Shown here one piece after another: positions 15,923 through 25,722 of a stretch of DNA of 64,000 bases (position 1 is its first letter; each line of letters opens with the position of its first letter). Source of the DNA: Candidatus Thiodiazotropha endoloripes (GTDB lineage: Bacteria; Pseudomonadota; Gammaproteobacteria; Chromatiales; Chromatiaceae); NCBI GenBank assembly GCA_001709035.1, contig LVKA01000011.1, forward strand, positions 496,001 to 560,000. The letters run 5' to 3'. The translations under genes and the position numbers were made by a program. The notes below the pieces were generated by a model that saw only the letters and a program-made list of their open reading frames with translations, did not search any database and was not told where the DNA came from.

Positions 15923-16741
15923 ATGGATATCTCATTAGATACATTACTGAATACTTATGTCATTCCCTGGGGTACGAAAATCATTATGGCGGCGCTGGTG
16001 TTTATCATCGGCCGCTGGATTGCCAAGGCATTGACAAAGACCATGCAGAAGCTGATGACCAAAAGCAATGTCGATCCGATGTTGGTCAGCTTTCTGGGGA
16101 ATATCGTCAATGGGGCACTGCTGGCGGTTGTGGTGCTGGCGGCGTTGGAGCAGTTGGGTGTCAATACCACCTCCGCACTGGCCATTCTCGGTGCTGCCGG
16201 CCTCGCGGTTGGTCTGGCTCTGAAAGATTCGCTTGCCAGTTTCGCCGCGGGCGTGATGCTGATCATCTTCCGTCCATTCAAACTGGGTGATTTTGTTGAG
16301 GCTGGTGGTGTTTCCGGAGTGGTTGAGGATATCCGCATCTTTCACAGTGTGCTGAAGACCGGTGACAACCGGGAGATCACCATGCCCAATGCGCAGATCT
16401 ACAGCGGCACCATCATCAACTATTCCGCCCGTGAAACCCGTCGCATCGATCTGGTGATCGGGATTGGTTATGAAGACAACATTAAACAGGCCCGCGATCT
16501 GTTAACGCAGATTCTAACGGCTGATGAAACGGTTCTCACAGACCCCGCACCAACCATCATGCTGTTGGAGTTGGGTGAGAGCAGTGTTGATTTCGCAGTT
16601 CGACCCTGGGTTAAAAGTGGGGACTACTGGACTACCAGGGCAGCGTTACTGGAAGCCATAAAAACTCGTTTTGACCAGGAAGGTATCAGTATCCCCTATC
16701 CACAAAGGGATCTTCACATGATTCAGAAGAGCGCTGCCTGA
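15923..16741 (+). CDS. Small-conductance mechanosensitive channel, MscS family
   Basis: This 272-residue inner-membrane channel opens under membrane tension to release solutes. Three hydrophobic segments lie at about residues 13-32, 55-78 and 86-110, the usual MscS core. The pore helix carries the Gly/Ala pattern AILGAAGLAVGLALKDSLASFAAGVMLIIFRPFKLGDFV, followed by the beta domain (VEDIRIFHSVLKTGDNREITMPNAQIYSGTIINYS) and the C-terminal domain ending in ISIPYPQRDLH. The length is close to E. coli MscS. The OmpA-type gene follows 50 bp downstream and may share the transcript. Upstream is GGGAGAGAAAAA, a good ribosome site. Confidence 0.95.
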   Translation: MDISLDTLLNTYVIPWGTKIIMAALVFIIGRWIAKALTKTMQKLMTKSNVDPMLVSFLGNIVNGALLAVVVLAALEQLGVNTTSALAILGAAGLAVGLALKDSLASFAAGVMLIIFRPFKLGDFVEAGGVSGVVEDIRIFHSVLKTGDNREITMPNAQIYSGTIINYSARETRRIDLVIGIGYEDNIKQARDLLTQILTADETVLTDPAPTIMLLELGESSVDFAVRPWVKSGDYWTTRAALLEAIKTRFDQEGISIPYPQRDLHMIQKSAA

Positions 16742-16791
16742 TATGCAGTGCTCAGTTCAGCACGGATGAATCACATAAAGAGGAACATTCT

Positions 16792-17622
16792 ATGAAGACT
16801 AGTGTGAATCGTACTCTGATTTTGGCAATGGCTGGCTTGCTGTTTAGCGCCTCACTGCATGCCGAGAAGGGGTTGGCTTACAATCCGACTGGTAGTGTCT
16901 GGCGGACCGGATCAGGTGAGTGCTGGACAACATCCTATCGGGATAAAGCAACCCAGGAGAGTGGCTGTTTCGGCGAGCCGGTGGTTGCGGTCAAAGAGGA
17001 TCAAACCGAAGCAGACAGTGATGGCGACGGTGTGGTTGATTCACAGGATAAGTGTCCAAACAGTGCCGCCGGGACAAAGGTTGGTGCCGATGGATGTCCT
17101 CTGGATAGTGATGGTGACGGTGTCATCGATGCTGAGGATAAATGTCCCGATACAGCACAGGGTCTCCAGGTTGATGCCATGGGCTGTGAAGTGGACAGTG
17201 ATGGCGATGGTGTTGCTGATAGTCAGGATAGCTGTCCGAACACCCCGCCGGGTGCAACGGTCACCGCAGATGGGTGTGCTGTAAAAATCGTATTACAGAA
17301 CATACAGTTCGAGCTAAACAGTCACCAGATCAGCGGAGCGTACAGCCAAGTCATCGAAAAGGTGGCTGCTTCGTTGAAGTCCCGTAGTGATATCAAGGCA
17401 TTAACGGTGGTTGGCCATACCGATTCCTTAGGTAGTGCGACTTACAATCAGTCTCTATCGGAAAAACGTGCGCAAGCGGTTGCCGATGCCTTGGTTGCGC
17501 AGGGGGTAGATCAGGGAATGATGACGGTCAAGGGGATGGGGGAGAACTCTCCTGTTGCTGATAACAAGAGTGCCGACGGAAGAATGGAGAACCGTCGGGT
17601 TGAGTTAAAACTGGCCAACTGA
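16792..17622 (+). CDS. OmpA-family outer-membrane/periplasmic protein with calcium-binding TSP3 repeats
   Basis: This 276-residue exported protein has a signal peptide ending near residue 24 (LLFSASLHA/EKG). A short Cys-containing N-terminal region is followed by three thrombospondin type-3-like repeats at about residues 77-165, each of the form DSDGDGV.D..D.CP. The C-terminal OmpA domain (about 165-276) contains the peptidoglycan-binding pattern TVVGHTDSLGSATYNQSLSE and NRRVEL. The repeats should bind calcium and act as a stiff spacer between the membrane and the peptidoglycan. There is no eight-stranded barrel, so it resembles the shorter OmpA-like lipid-free type. The role in the cell is envelope anchoring by inference. 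Confidence 0.92.
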   Translation: MKTSVNRTLILAMAGLLFSASLHAEKGLAYNPTGSVWRTGSGECWTTSYRDKATQESGCFGEPVVAVKEDQTEADSDGDGVVDSQDKCPNSAAGTKVGADGCPLDSDGDGVIDAEDKCPDTAQGLQVDAMGCEVDSDGDGVADSQDSCPNTPPGATVTADGCAVKIVLQNIQFELNSHQISGAYSQVIEKVAASLKSRSDIKALTVVGHTDSLGSATYNQSLSEKRAQAVADALVAQGVDQGMMTVKGMGENSPVADNKSADGRMENRRVELKLAN

Positions 17623-17638
17623 TCCGGCTGGCAAGATG

Positions 17639-17680
17639 AGGCCCTGATGGTACAACGCTCTGTATCACGGGGCCTTTCGT
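17639..17680 (+). terminator. Probable terminator after the OmpA-family gene
   Basis: An imperfect hairpin pairs AGGCCCTGAT with ATCACGGGGCCT, followed by TTTCGT. It lies 16 bp after the stop. The rest of the gap to 17974 contains AT-rich sequence and presumably the response-regulator promoter, which I could not define. Confidence 0.6.
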
Positions 17681-17974
17681 CATGGCTGAGTATAATCTTT
17701 TGCCAGATTGAAGGTAAAAAGTAATGATAGGGAAAGTATTAAACTATTCGCTGGCCGTAAGGCTGGATCCATGTCTGAGTGCTGATTTGTTGTTTCATTG
17801 AATAGGAATAGCGAATAATATGACAGAACGGTTTAATGTTGGTTAAAGTTTGGACGACTTGTATGGGGCTGTAGATTTAGGATATGGCAGCATCAGGGTG
17901 TTTCCCAACGCCTATAGTCGTTTCGTGATACGTCAGAGGGTCTCGTCGGCGTATTGCCTGAGTGGGAGTAGCTT

Positions 17975-18661
17975 ATGCGAATAGCCTATTTGGAAGACGA
18001 CAAAGTGCAATCGGGTGTTATGAAGGAGTGGCTGGAGGCTGAAGGATATGTCTGCCGCGTATTCGATAATGCGGACGCTTTTATGCGTGAACTGCGCCAT
18101 GAAACATACGATTTATTGATTATGGATTGGGAGTTGCCCGGCAAGAGTGGTGTCGAGGTGCTTTCATGGGTCAGAGGAGAGCGGGAGTGGGATCTTCCGG
18201 TTTTTTTCATCACTCACAGGGATGGTGAACAGGATATCATCGAGGCCCTCGACAAAGGCGCCGATGACTATCTGGCCAAGCCGGTAAACCGTGAAGTCAT
18301 GCTGGCAAGAATCAAGGCCCTGGTCAGACGACACAGCGGGCGACGGGATCTTATTCGGATTTCCAATTTTACTCTGAATAAAGAGAATAAAACCCTTACG
18401 TTGAAGGATGTGCCGATTGAGATGACTGAAAAGGAATTTCAGCTGGCATGGATGCTGTTTACCAATATCGGGCGACTGCTTTCCAGAGATCATCTGTTAG
18501 AGAGTATTTGGGGCTTCGGTCCAGGGTTGATGACTCGTACAGTCGATACCCATATCAGTCGTTTACGTAGAAAGTTGGGATTGACCCCGGAAAACGGCTG
18601 GCGATTGAAAGCGGTATATCATCAGGGATATCGACTTGAGCAGCTCGAAGACGAAGGATGA
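17975..18661 (+). CDS. OmpR/PhoB-family response regulator
   Basis: This 228-residue cytoplasmic transcription factor has a receiver domain at residues 1-115 with acidic pocket E7/D8/D9, phosphoacceptor D51 (LIMDWELPG), T80 and K102 (YLAKPV). A winged-helix DNA-binding domain at about 122-225 carries TEKEFQLAWMLFTNIGRLLS and the recognition-helix part TRTVDTHISRLRRKLGL. The FecR/LysM gene follows 69 bp downstream and the CHASE2 kinase after that, on the same strand. This kinase is the likely phosphate donor. Regulated genes are unknown. Confidence 0.93.
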   Translation: MRIAYLEDDKVQSGVMKEWLEAEGYVCRVFDNADAFMRELRHETYDLLIMDWELPGKSGVEVLSWVRGEREWDLPVFFITHRDGEQDIIEALDKGADDYLAKPVNREVMLARIKALVRRHSGRRDLIRISNFTLNKENKTLTLKDVPIEMTEKEFQLAWMLFTNIGRLLSRDHLLESIWGFGPGLMTRTVDTHISRLRRKLGLTPENGWRLKAVYHQGYRLEQLEDEG

Positions 18662-18730
18662 ATGGTTGTTGGTTTAGTTACCGGGGTAAAGACAGTACCT
18701 AAGCTGATCGGCATGGTATTGTAATTTGAT

Positions 18731-20062
18731 ATGGTTATTGTCAATCGAGCTACAATACTGCTTCTCTTGCTGTTATCCACACTCTCCACCAAGGCCTGGT
18801 CGGAGGACTGGATATACAAGTTGCACGAAGGTGAGAACCTGACCCTGGTCAAGGAGCGTTTTCTCAAGCCTGAATTCAGCGCCTGGCAGTTGCAGGTTTA
18901 CAACAGCATTGAGAAGGATAGGGAGATTCCGGTTGGCACCGAGGTCCGTGTGCCCATCGACTGGATGAGGGACCAGCTCGCTGGTGTCGAGGTCGTCTAT
19001 GTCTACGGTAGTGTGTTTGTCATCCGCCGTGGGAATGCGGTGGAAAATGAGGCCCTGAAGGGCGATATTCTTAAAGCTGGAGATCGCATCAAAACGGCTG
19101 AAAGGTCTGCCGCTTCCCTGCGCTTTGCAGATCAATCCGTGTTGCTTGTCGGTGAGTCCAGTGAGGTCGTCTTCGATGCGCTCTCTTCCTATCAGGGAAT
19201 TGGTATGCTGGATACCCGCATCCGATTACAACGGGGTCGGGTGGAAAACCGTATTACCCCGTTCTCAAGACCGAAATCCCGCTATGAAATACACACTCCA
19301 GCGGCGGTGACTGTGGTAAGAGGTACGGATTTCAGGGTTTCATCGGATCTGGCCGATGATGTGACACGGAGTGAGGTCACCGAGGGTGAGGTTCAAGTGA
19401 CTGCACAAGGAACATCTGTGTTTGTTACGCGGGGTGAGGGGACCCGGGTGGTATCCGGAGAGCCACCGGCCGAACCGCGCAGACTGCTGCCGGCACCGGA
19501 CATGACTGAATTGAATCTTACCCGGATTGATGACGGCCTGTTGTTGGAGTGGCCCGGGTTATCGGACGCTGTCAGCTATCGCTATCAGTTGAAGGATAGG
19601 GATCAGGTGCTGGTTGCGATCGGTATCAGCCAGACTCCCCATGTTGAGATACCCCCACAACCTGCGGGTGAGTACCATCTGTTGCTGCGTGGTATCGATG
19701 AGCTGGGATTGGAAGGCATGGAGGGAGAGACTCTCTTTCAGCTGGATTTACAGCCAGCGGTGGAGATAAAACCATCATCAGCACCAGTCGCTGCCACGCA
19801 GTTGATGCCACCAAAGTTTTTTCCGCATGGTATGTGGTTTCAATGGCGCGCTGCGGCGGATGCCTGGGGGTATAGATTTCTATTTGCCCGGGATCCGGGA
19901 TTGAGCGATCTGCTTTTCGAACGGCTCTCTTTCGATACCGGCTTTGAAATGGGTTACCCTGGACCTGGGCGGTACTTTGTCGCGGTTGAGGCCTTGGCGG
20001 AAAACGATACAGAGAATAAGCGGTTATCAAATATCTATGTCATAGACATACCAGTCAGGTAG
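18731..20062 (+). CDS. Periplasmic FecR-domain protein with N-terminal LysM-like domain
   Basis: This 443-residue exported protein has a signal peptide at residues 1-24 (LLLLLSTLSTKAWS/ED). Residues 25-75 resemble a LysM-type peptidoglycan-binding unit (YKLHEGENLTLVKERFLKPE, then QVYNSIEKDREIPVGTEVRV). A FecR domain occupies about 95-240, with the motif AAVTVVRGTDFRVS and EVTEGEVQVTA. Two beta-rich fibronectin-like modules fill the rest (about 255-440). FecR domains act as periplasmic sensor or modulator modules. The gene sits between a response regulator and a CHASE2 histidine kinase, so it may present a cell-wall signal to the CHASE2 sensor. That link is inference. Confidence 0.88.
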   Translation: MVIVNRATILLLLLLSTLSTKAWSEDWIYKLHEGENLTLVKERFLKPEFSAWQLQVYNSIEKDREIPVGTEVRVPIDWMRDQLAGVEVVYVYGSVFVIRRGNAVENEALKGDILKAGDRIKTAERSAASLRFADQSVLLVGESSEVVFDALSSYQGIGMLDTRIRLQRGRVENRITPFSRPKSRYEIHTPAAVTVVRGTDFRVSSDLADDVTRSEVTEGEVQVTAQGTSVFVTRGEGTRVVSGEPPAEPRRLLPAPDMTELNLTRIDDGLLLEWPGLSDAVSYRYQLKDRDQVLVAIGISQTPHVEIPPQPAGEYHLLLRGIDELGLEGMEGETLFQLDLQPAVEIKPSSAPVAATQLMPPKFFPHGMWFQWRAAADAWGYRFLFARDPGLSDLLFERLSFDTGFEMGYPGPGRYFVAVEALAENDTENKRLSNIYVIDIPVR

Positions 20063-20207
20063 TGAGCGATATCAAGGGATTTGGACAAACGCCGGTAACA
20101 TTTTACTTGATGATTAACCTCGTCATGATTGGATAGAACGAATTTTTGATGAAGGATTCGTTCTATCTTTTAAGCAACCGGCGGCGAAATGCTTTTCACC
20201 TATTACT

Positions 20208-22868
20208 ATGCAGATCACAGCGAACAGATCATTGGAACAGCGGGCCCATCGGGGCTTGCCTGAGCCGTTCAGAAGTGCCCTGATACTGGCGCTGTTTACC
20301 GCTCTGTTTGCCGCCAGTGGTTGGTTGCATCGTTGGGATCTGTTGCTTTATGACTTGCAAATGGGGGTGAAAACCGTTGCCCCGTCCGATGACATTGTCA
20401 TTGTTGCGATCGATGAAAAGAGCCTGAGGGCACTGGGCAGATGGCCTTGGTCAAGGCGGGTGCATGCCGAGTTGGTGGATCGCCTGACCCAGTCGGGAGC
20501 GAAGGCAATCGTCTTCGATATCCTGATGGCGGAAGAGGACAGAACTGATCCCCAGGCCGATGTTCAGTTGATTCAGTCCGTCGCCGCCAGTGAGCGGGTC
20601 TTCATGCCGGTAATTACCGAGCAGAATCGACAGGGGGGTATGCTGGTTGAGTCGATGCCTCTGCCAGCCCTGTCTAATGTGGTGGCTGGTCTCGGGCATG
20701 TCCACATCGATCTGGACGCTGATGGTATTGCCCGAGGTGTTTATCTTTATGAGGGGCTTGGCCAGGCCTATTGGCCTCAATTGATGCTGAGTCTGCTGAA
20801 TTGGCTCAATCCTGAACAGTATCCGCTGGATAATAAACCGCTGCCTAACCAGCAACACAATGTTCACCTGATCCGAAGGCATACCCATCGCCTGATCCCC
20901 TTTACCGGTCCCGCCGGTCACTATAACCGTTACTCATACAGCCAGGTGCTGGAGGGTGACTATATGGCCGATATGTTTCGTGACCGGATTGTGCTCGTCG
21001 GAGTCACGGCTACCGGAATCGGCGATGCTTTGCCAACCCCATTGTCAGGTTACGGTGTACCCATGCCCGGGGTGGAGATCAACGCCAATATTCTGGATAG
21101 TCTGCGGCGCAATGAAGCGGTCGCTCCGGTCAGTTTTCTGACCCATCTGCTGGGTAGTACCCTGGTGGTGATGCTGCCCTTCCTCTTCTATCCCTTCTTT
21201 CCGACCCGCGCGGCGCCTCTGGTGTCTGTGGCTCTGGTGATGGGATTTGTATTGGTGAACTGGATTCTGCTACGAGGTATGGAGATCTGGTTTCCTCCCT
21301 CTGCTGTGCTGCTGGGGCTGACACTGAGCTACCCGCTTTGGAGTTGGCGGCGTCTCGACCAGGCGGTGCGCTATCTGAACGAGCAGCTGGAGCGGATCCA
21401 CCGGGAGCAGAGTCTGTTGCCTGTGCACCTTCCTGCGGGCGACATGTCGATGTCGATGCAGTTTCTCTCCCGTTTGATGCCATTGCAGGGCTGGGTCGTC
21501 TACGATGCACGCAGTGGAGAGCGGTTGATGGGTGGTGGTGAGACATTGGGCGAGCCGCTTGAAGCGCTGGGCAAGGAGGAGTGGCAGAGGTCCGGCGCAG
21601 AGCTCTGGACATTGATCGAACGACCGGAAGGTCATTGGCAGCTTGGATTGAGTTGGCCACGCAATGCGGTGCCTGAAGGTCGGGCGTTGGGATTGGTGAG
21701 TGATTTTGCCTATCAGTTCACCGAGAAACCCCAGACGGATGAGGGTGGGGTTTTGGAGCGTGTTGAGTTGCGGCTACGCCAGATGCGGGTGGCGACCGCC
21801 AGAATTCAGCGATTCCGTAACCTGATTCGCAATGCGGTCGGGCAGATGGACGATGGACTGATGGTGATCAACAGTCACGGTCAGGTGGTGATGTCCAACC
21901 CGCGGAGTGCTTTCTACCTGGGCCACGAAACCGATCAGGAGCTGCTGGGTGAGGACGCCTATAAGTTGCTGAAGGTGCTGGAAGTGCAGGGTGGGGAGTC
22001 CTGGGAAGATATCTTCAAAAAAGTGATGCTCGCCGATGAGCCGATACGCTTCGAGGCGATACGTCGACCCGATACCGAGTTGTTCGTACAACTGAAGTCT
22101 CTGCAGGGTGTGGAGGCCGATACCCATGGGATGATTGTCAATCTCTCTTATATCGGTACTCTGAAACGTTCTGAGCGCACCCGGGCCAAGATGCTCAACT
22201 TTCTCTCCCACGATATTCGCTCTCCAATCACCTCGCTGCTCTCATTGACTCAGTCGCAGCAGAAACGCCAGGGCAGTGCTGAAGTCCTGGCTGAAGAGAT
22301 TGAGCCCCTGGCTCGCCGTTCACTTAAGTTGGCCGATGACTTTCTGCGCCTGGCCAGGGCCGAAGCCGTGGAAGTGGCTTCATTCATCGATACGGACTTT
22401 GTCAGTGTCACCTGTAATGCGTTGGATGAGATCTATATCAAGGCCAAGGAACACCAGATCACTTTCGAAAGTGAGTTCGATGATGACGAGATCTGGCTAT
22501 TGGGTGATCCCAGTCTGCTTGAGCGGGCGCTGTTCAATCTGATGGAAAATGCGGTTAAATTCTCACCCTCAGAGAGTCAGGTTTCGGTTAAGGTCTATCG
22601 GGATCAGGGTTCGGTGATCTGTGACATCGTCGATCAGGGGGCGGGCATACCGGAGGATCAGCTGCAGGAGATCTTTCTGCCCTTCATTCAATCCTCACTG
22701 AATGTCCTGTCCGATATCCGCGGGGTAGGTTTGGGGCTGAGTTTCGTCAAGGTGGTGGCCGACAAGCACCATGGTAAAGTCGCCGCGCGGAATAATCAGC
22801 AGGGTGGCGCCACCTTCTCGCTGAGTATTCCCTGCGAGAGTGAATCCCCCCTTCAGGACAACGATTAA
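20208..22868 (+). CDS. CHASE2-domain sensor histidine kinase
   Basis: This is an 886-residue membrane kinase. A first membrane segment at about residues 25-45 is followed by a periplasmic CHASE2 domain (about 45-310; DIVIVAIDEKSLRALGRWPW and FRDRIVLVGVTATGIGD are typical). Three hydrophobic segments follow (about 310-390). A cytoplasmic PAS-like region (QMDDGLMVINSHGQVVMSNP, about 545-640) precedes the kinase core. The H-box is at H668 (LSHDIRSPITSL), the N-box in LFNLMENAVKFSPS, G1 in DIVDQGAGIP and G2 in GVGLGLSFVKVV. The residue downstream of H is Asp rather than the commoner Glu (HD instead of HE), which is accepted in this family. It most likely phosphorylates the response regulator at 17975. 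Confidence 0.93.
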   Translation: MQITANRSLEQRAHRGLPEPFRSALILALFTALFAASGWLHRWDLLLYDLQMGVKTVAPSDDIVIVAIDEKSLRALGRWPWSRRVHAELVDRLTQSGAKAIVFDILMAEEDRTDPQADVQLIQSVAASERVFMPVITEQNRQGGMLVESMPLPALSNVVAGLGHVHIDLDADGIARGVYLYEGLGQAYWPQLMLSLLNWLNPEQYPLDNKPLPNQQHNVHLIRRHTHRLIPFTGPAGHYNRYSYSQVLEGDYMADMFRDRIVLVGVTATGIGDALPTPLSGYGVPMPGVEINANILDSLRRNEAVAPVSFLTHLLGSTLVVMLPFLFYPFFPTRAAPLVSVALVMGFVLVNWILLRGMEIWFPPSAVLLGLTLSYPLWSWRRLDQAVRYLNEQLERIHREQSLLPVHLPAGDMSMSMQFLSRLMPLQGWVVYDARSGERLMGGGETLGEPLEALGKEEWQRSGAELWTLIERPEGHWQLGLSWPRNAVPEGRALGLVSDFAYQFTEKPQTDEGGVLERVELRLRQMRVATARIQRFRNLIRNAVGQMDDGLMVINSHGQVVMSNPRSAFYLGHETDQELLGEDAYKLLKVLEVQGGESWEDIFKKVMLADEPIRFEAIRRPDTELFVQLKSLQGVEADTHGMIVNLSYIGTLKRSERTRAKMLNFLSHDIRSPITSLLSLTQSQQKRQGSAEVLAEEIEPLARRSLKLADDFLRLARAEAVEVASFIDTDFVSVTCNALDEIYIKAKEHQITFESEFDDDEIWLLGDPSLLERALFNLMENAVKFSPSESQVSVKVYRDQGSVICDIVDQGAGIPEDQLQEIFLPFIQSSLNVLSDIRGVGLGLSFVKVVADKHHGKVAARNNQQGGATFSLSIPCESESPLQDND

Positions 22869-23110
22869 GCCTATCCCCATATCCATCCTCTGTTTGGCGC
22901 GCCGAATCTGCCCTTGAGTCTGGTTCGCTGCTGCAGGAAAGAGAGCTCCCATCATTGCAAGCCGTGTCTCATTCAAAGGTGTGATCGAACACTTGCGTGT
23001 GAAGCTTGATTGGCGACTTGAAAATGAGCTCAAGCCATCATTGGGGTTTGTTAGCGCACTCTGAAAACAGGCATAATAGTCGTTTGAAATGCTAACTGTC
23101 GGAGCCTGAG

Positions 23111-24955
23111 ATGCCACAATATCGTTCACATACCACCACCCATGGCCGCAACATGGCGGGTGCCCGCGCCCTCTGGCGGGCTACCGGTATGACAGATGAC
23201 GATTTTGACAAGCCGATCATCGCGGTTGCCAACTCATTCACCCAGTTTGTACCCGGACATGTTCATCTGAAAGACCTGGGGCAGTTGGTGGCCCGGGAGA
23301 TCGAGCAAGCTGGCGGGGTTGCCAAGGAGTTCAATACCATTGCGGTGGATGACGGTATCGCCATGGGACATGGGGGCATGCTCTACTCGCTACCCTCCCG
23401 GGATATCATTGCGGATTCTGTGGAATATATGGTCAATGCCCACTGTGCCGATGCCCTGGTCTGTATCTCCAACTGCGACAAAATCACGCCCGGAATGCTG
23501 ATGGCATCATTGCGCCTGAACATCCCCACCGTGTTCGTCTCCGGCGGACCCATGGAGGCAGGTAAGGTTAAGCTGCAGGGCAAGGAACTCCATCTGGATC
23601 TGGTGGATGCCATGGTCTCCGCTGCGGATCCCAATGAGAGCGACGAAAACGTGGCCCAGATTGAACGATCCGCCTGCCCTACCTGTGGCTCCTGCTCAGG
23701 CATGTTCACCGCCAACTCCATGAACTGTCTTACCGAAGCGCTGGGGCTGTCACTTCCCGGCAATGGTTCTCTGTTGGCCACCCATGCGGATCGGGAGCAG
23801 CTGTTTCTCGAGGCGGGAAGACTGGTGGTCGATCTGGCCAGGCGCTGGTATGAGCAGGACGATGCCTCGGTTCTGCCCAGAGAGATCGCCAGCTACCAGG
23901 CGTTCGAAAATGCCATGAGCCTGGACATCGCGATGGGAGGTTCCACCAATACAGTATTGCACCTACTGGCAGCGGCCCATGAAGGTGAGGTGGATTTCAC
24001 CATGCAGGATATCGATCGATTGAGCCGTTCAGTTCCGAATCTGTGCAAGGTGGCGCCGGCCACTCAGCAGTATCATATGGAGGATGTGCATCGGGCCGGC
24101 GGGGTGATCGGAATCCTCGGTGAGCTGGATCGGGCCGGGCTGATTAAACGGGATGTGCCCACCGTCTATGCAAAAAGCCTTGCCGAGGCGCTGGACAGTT
24201 GGGATGTGATCCGTACCGAAGAGGCGGTGGTTCACAGTCGCTATCTGGCGGCGCCAGGTGGTGTGCCGACCCAGGTGGCCTTCAGTCAGCAAGCCCGCTG
24301 GCCTGGCCTCGATCTGGATCGAAGTGCCGGCTGTATACGTGATTTGGAACACGCCTATTCGAAGGATGGTGGTCTGGCCGTGCTGTTTGGTAACCTGGCT
24401 GAACATGGCTGCATCGTAAAGACCGCCGGTGTGGATGAGTCGATCCTCAAGTTTTCCGGTCCGGCACGGATTTTTGAGAGTCAGGAGGCGGCTGTCGAGG
24501 CGATTCTGGCCGACCGGATCAATCCCGGTGATGTGGTCATCATCCGCTATGAGGGGCCGAAAGGCGGCCCAGGCATGCAGGAGATGCTCTATCCAACCAG
24601 TTACCTGAAATCGAAAGGTCTTGGCAAACAGTGTGCCCTGATCACTGATGGCCGGTTTTCCGGCGGCACCTCCGGGCTGTCGATCGGGCACTGCTCTCCC
24701 GAGGCGGCCGAGGGCGGCAATATCGGCCTGGTGGAAGAGGGGGATCGGATCGAAATCGATATTCCCAACCGTACCATTCAGGTGGCAATCAGCGATCAGC
24801 AGTTGGTGCAGCGACGCGAACAGATGAATGAGCGAGAGCAGGCCTGGAAACCTGTCTCACGACAGCGCCAGGTATCCACGGCACTGAAGGCCTATGCGGC
24901 ATTGACTACCTCGGCAGCCCGTGGGGCGGTCAGGGATCTCTCACAACTCGATTGA
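23111..24955 (+). CDS. ilvD: Dihydroxy-acid dehydratase
   Basis: IlvD dehydrates dihydroxy-acids in valine, leucine and isoleucine synthesis and carries an iron-sulfur cluster. It is 614 residues, normal. Diagnostic segments are [20 protein letters not shown] at the start, [14 protein letters not shown] and [20 protein letters not shown] (cluster cysteines), [12 protein letters not shown], and [19 protein letters not shown] near the end. The ATG follows GTCGGAGCCTGAG. It is monocistronic; a family B repeat follows 33 bp after the stop. Confidence 0.98.
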   Translation: MPQYRSHTTTHGRNMAGARALWRATGMTDDDFDKPIIAVANSFTQFVPGHVHLKDLGQLVAREIEQAGGVAKEFNTIAVDDGIAMGHGGMLYSLPSRDIIADSVEYMVNAHCADALVCISNCDKITPGMLMASLRLNIPTVFVSGGPMEAGKVKLQGKELHLDLVDAMVSAADPNESDENVAQIERSACPTCGSCSGMFTANSMNCLTEALGLSLPGNGSLLATHADREQLFLEAGRLVVDLARRWYEQDDASVLPREIASYQAFENAMSLDIAMGGSTNTVLHLLAAAHEGEVDFTMQDIDRLSRSVPNLCKVAPATQQYHMEDVHRAGGVIGILGELDRAGLIKRDVPTVYAKSLAEALDSWDVIRTEEAVVHSRYLAAPGGVPTQVAFSQQARWPGLDLDRSAGCIRDLEHAYSKDGGLAVLFGNLAEHGCIVKTAGVDESILKFSGPARIFESQEAAVEAILADRINPGDVVIIRYEGPKGGPGMQEMLYPTSYLKSKGLGKQCALITDGRFSGGTSGLSIGHCSPEAAEGGNIGLVEEGDRIEIDIPNRTIQVAISDQQLVQRREQMNEREQAWKPVSRQRQVSTALKAYAALTTSAARGAVRDLSQLD

Positions 24956-24988
24956 TTGGGTTCCACAGTGACTGGCTGTACGATTTAT

Positions 24989-25156
24989 CGGCTTAGGCGT
25001 GAATGGTACCTACTTAAGCGTTATTTGGTGGGGCATGGCCCCACCCTACGGTTGGATTCATGGTGTAGTTTTGGTGGGGCCATGCCCCACCAAAACCCTC
25101 TGATAAAATAAGATGCAATGAGTTTAGTGCATAAGTTAAGTGCCATTCGGCTTAGG
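24989..25156. mobile_element. Family B palindromic MITE-like element, copy 2 (inverted relative to copy 1), with 9-bp direct repeats
   Basis: The core runs from about 25001 to 25148, with ends GAATGGTACCTACTTAAGCG and, read on the minus strand, GAATGGCACTTAACTTATGC. Inner arms GGTGGGGCATGGCCCCACC and TGGTGGGGCCATGCCCCACC repeat the plan of copy 1 at 1439-1601, read in the opposite direction. The flanks carry CGGCTTAGG at 24989-24997 and 25148-25156, a likely target-site duplication. The duplicated sequence differs from that of copy 1, which supports independent insertion. It encodes nothing. The lipoprotein gene starts 17 bp after it. Confidence 0.82.
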
Positions 25157-25172
25157 AGTTGGTTTTTGAGCC

Positions 25173-25637
25173 ATGCTGGTGACGCTTTATAAGCAAAACC
25201 TGGCTGGAAGCTGGTCTGCCGGCGCAGGTTTCTATATTGGTTTGAGCCTGATGATGACAGGCTGTAGCGGTGGTGATCCAACCGCTACAGATCCCGAGTT
25301 GATCTTCGAAGATGGATTTGAGACCCCATACGAGCAGGTAGCGCTGCTTGATGAGGGAGGCACCATAGTGCGTGGTTTCAGTGCTTGGCTCAAATTGTCC
25401 ACTGAGCTGACAGAACTGAAGCTTCGTAGAAGCAGTGACTATGCGTTTGTGGATTGTGAGAAACCGGCAGAGTGGTTTCACCAAGTCAGTGGTGATGAGG
25501 TATTACTGGTCAATCGCGGCGCGTTGACCTGCCAAAGATTCACCGATAAGCGTTTCGATTTTGACAATGGCCGATGGCTGGTTACCGACACGAGTCGCGG
25601 CATCATCTATTACCGGGTTTGGAAACTGAATCACTGA
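25173..25637 (+). CDS. Hypothetical lipoprotein-like exported protein
   Basis: This 154-residue protein matches no family I know. The first 31 residues contain a hydrophobic stretch ending in LSLMMTGC, an imperfect lipobox, followed by a Gly/Ser/Asp/Pro-rich linker, so it is probably an outer-membrane or periplasmic lipoprotein. The rest is acidic and beta-rich, with two cysteines (about residues 91 and 117) that could form a disulfide. Its start lies 17 bp from a family B mobile element, so its promoter must be inside or beyond that element. The gene ends 85 bp before the GTG start of the Crp/Fnr-type regulator. Confidence 0.6.
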   Translation: MLVTLYKQNLAGSWSAGAGFYIGLSLMMTGCSGGDPTATDPELIFEDGFETPYEQVALLDEGGTIVRGFSAWLKLSTELTELKLRRSSDYAFVDCEKPAEWFHQVSGDEVLLVNRGALTCQRFTDKRFDFDNGRWLVTDTSRGIIYYRVWKLNH

Positions 25638-25722
25638 GTCTGACACCTGACGATACAATTTGACGGTCGGGTTTAGTGAGGTACAGAGGTTCAATCCTGT
25701 CGTTCAAACTGGAGGCTGGTTA

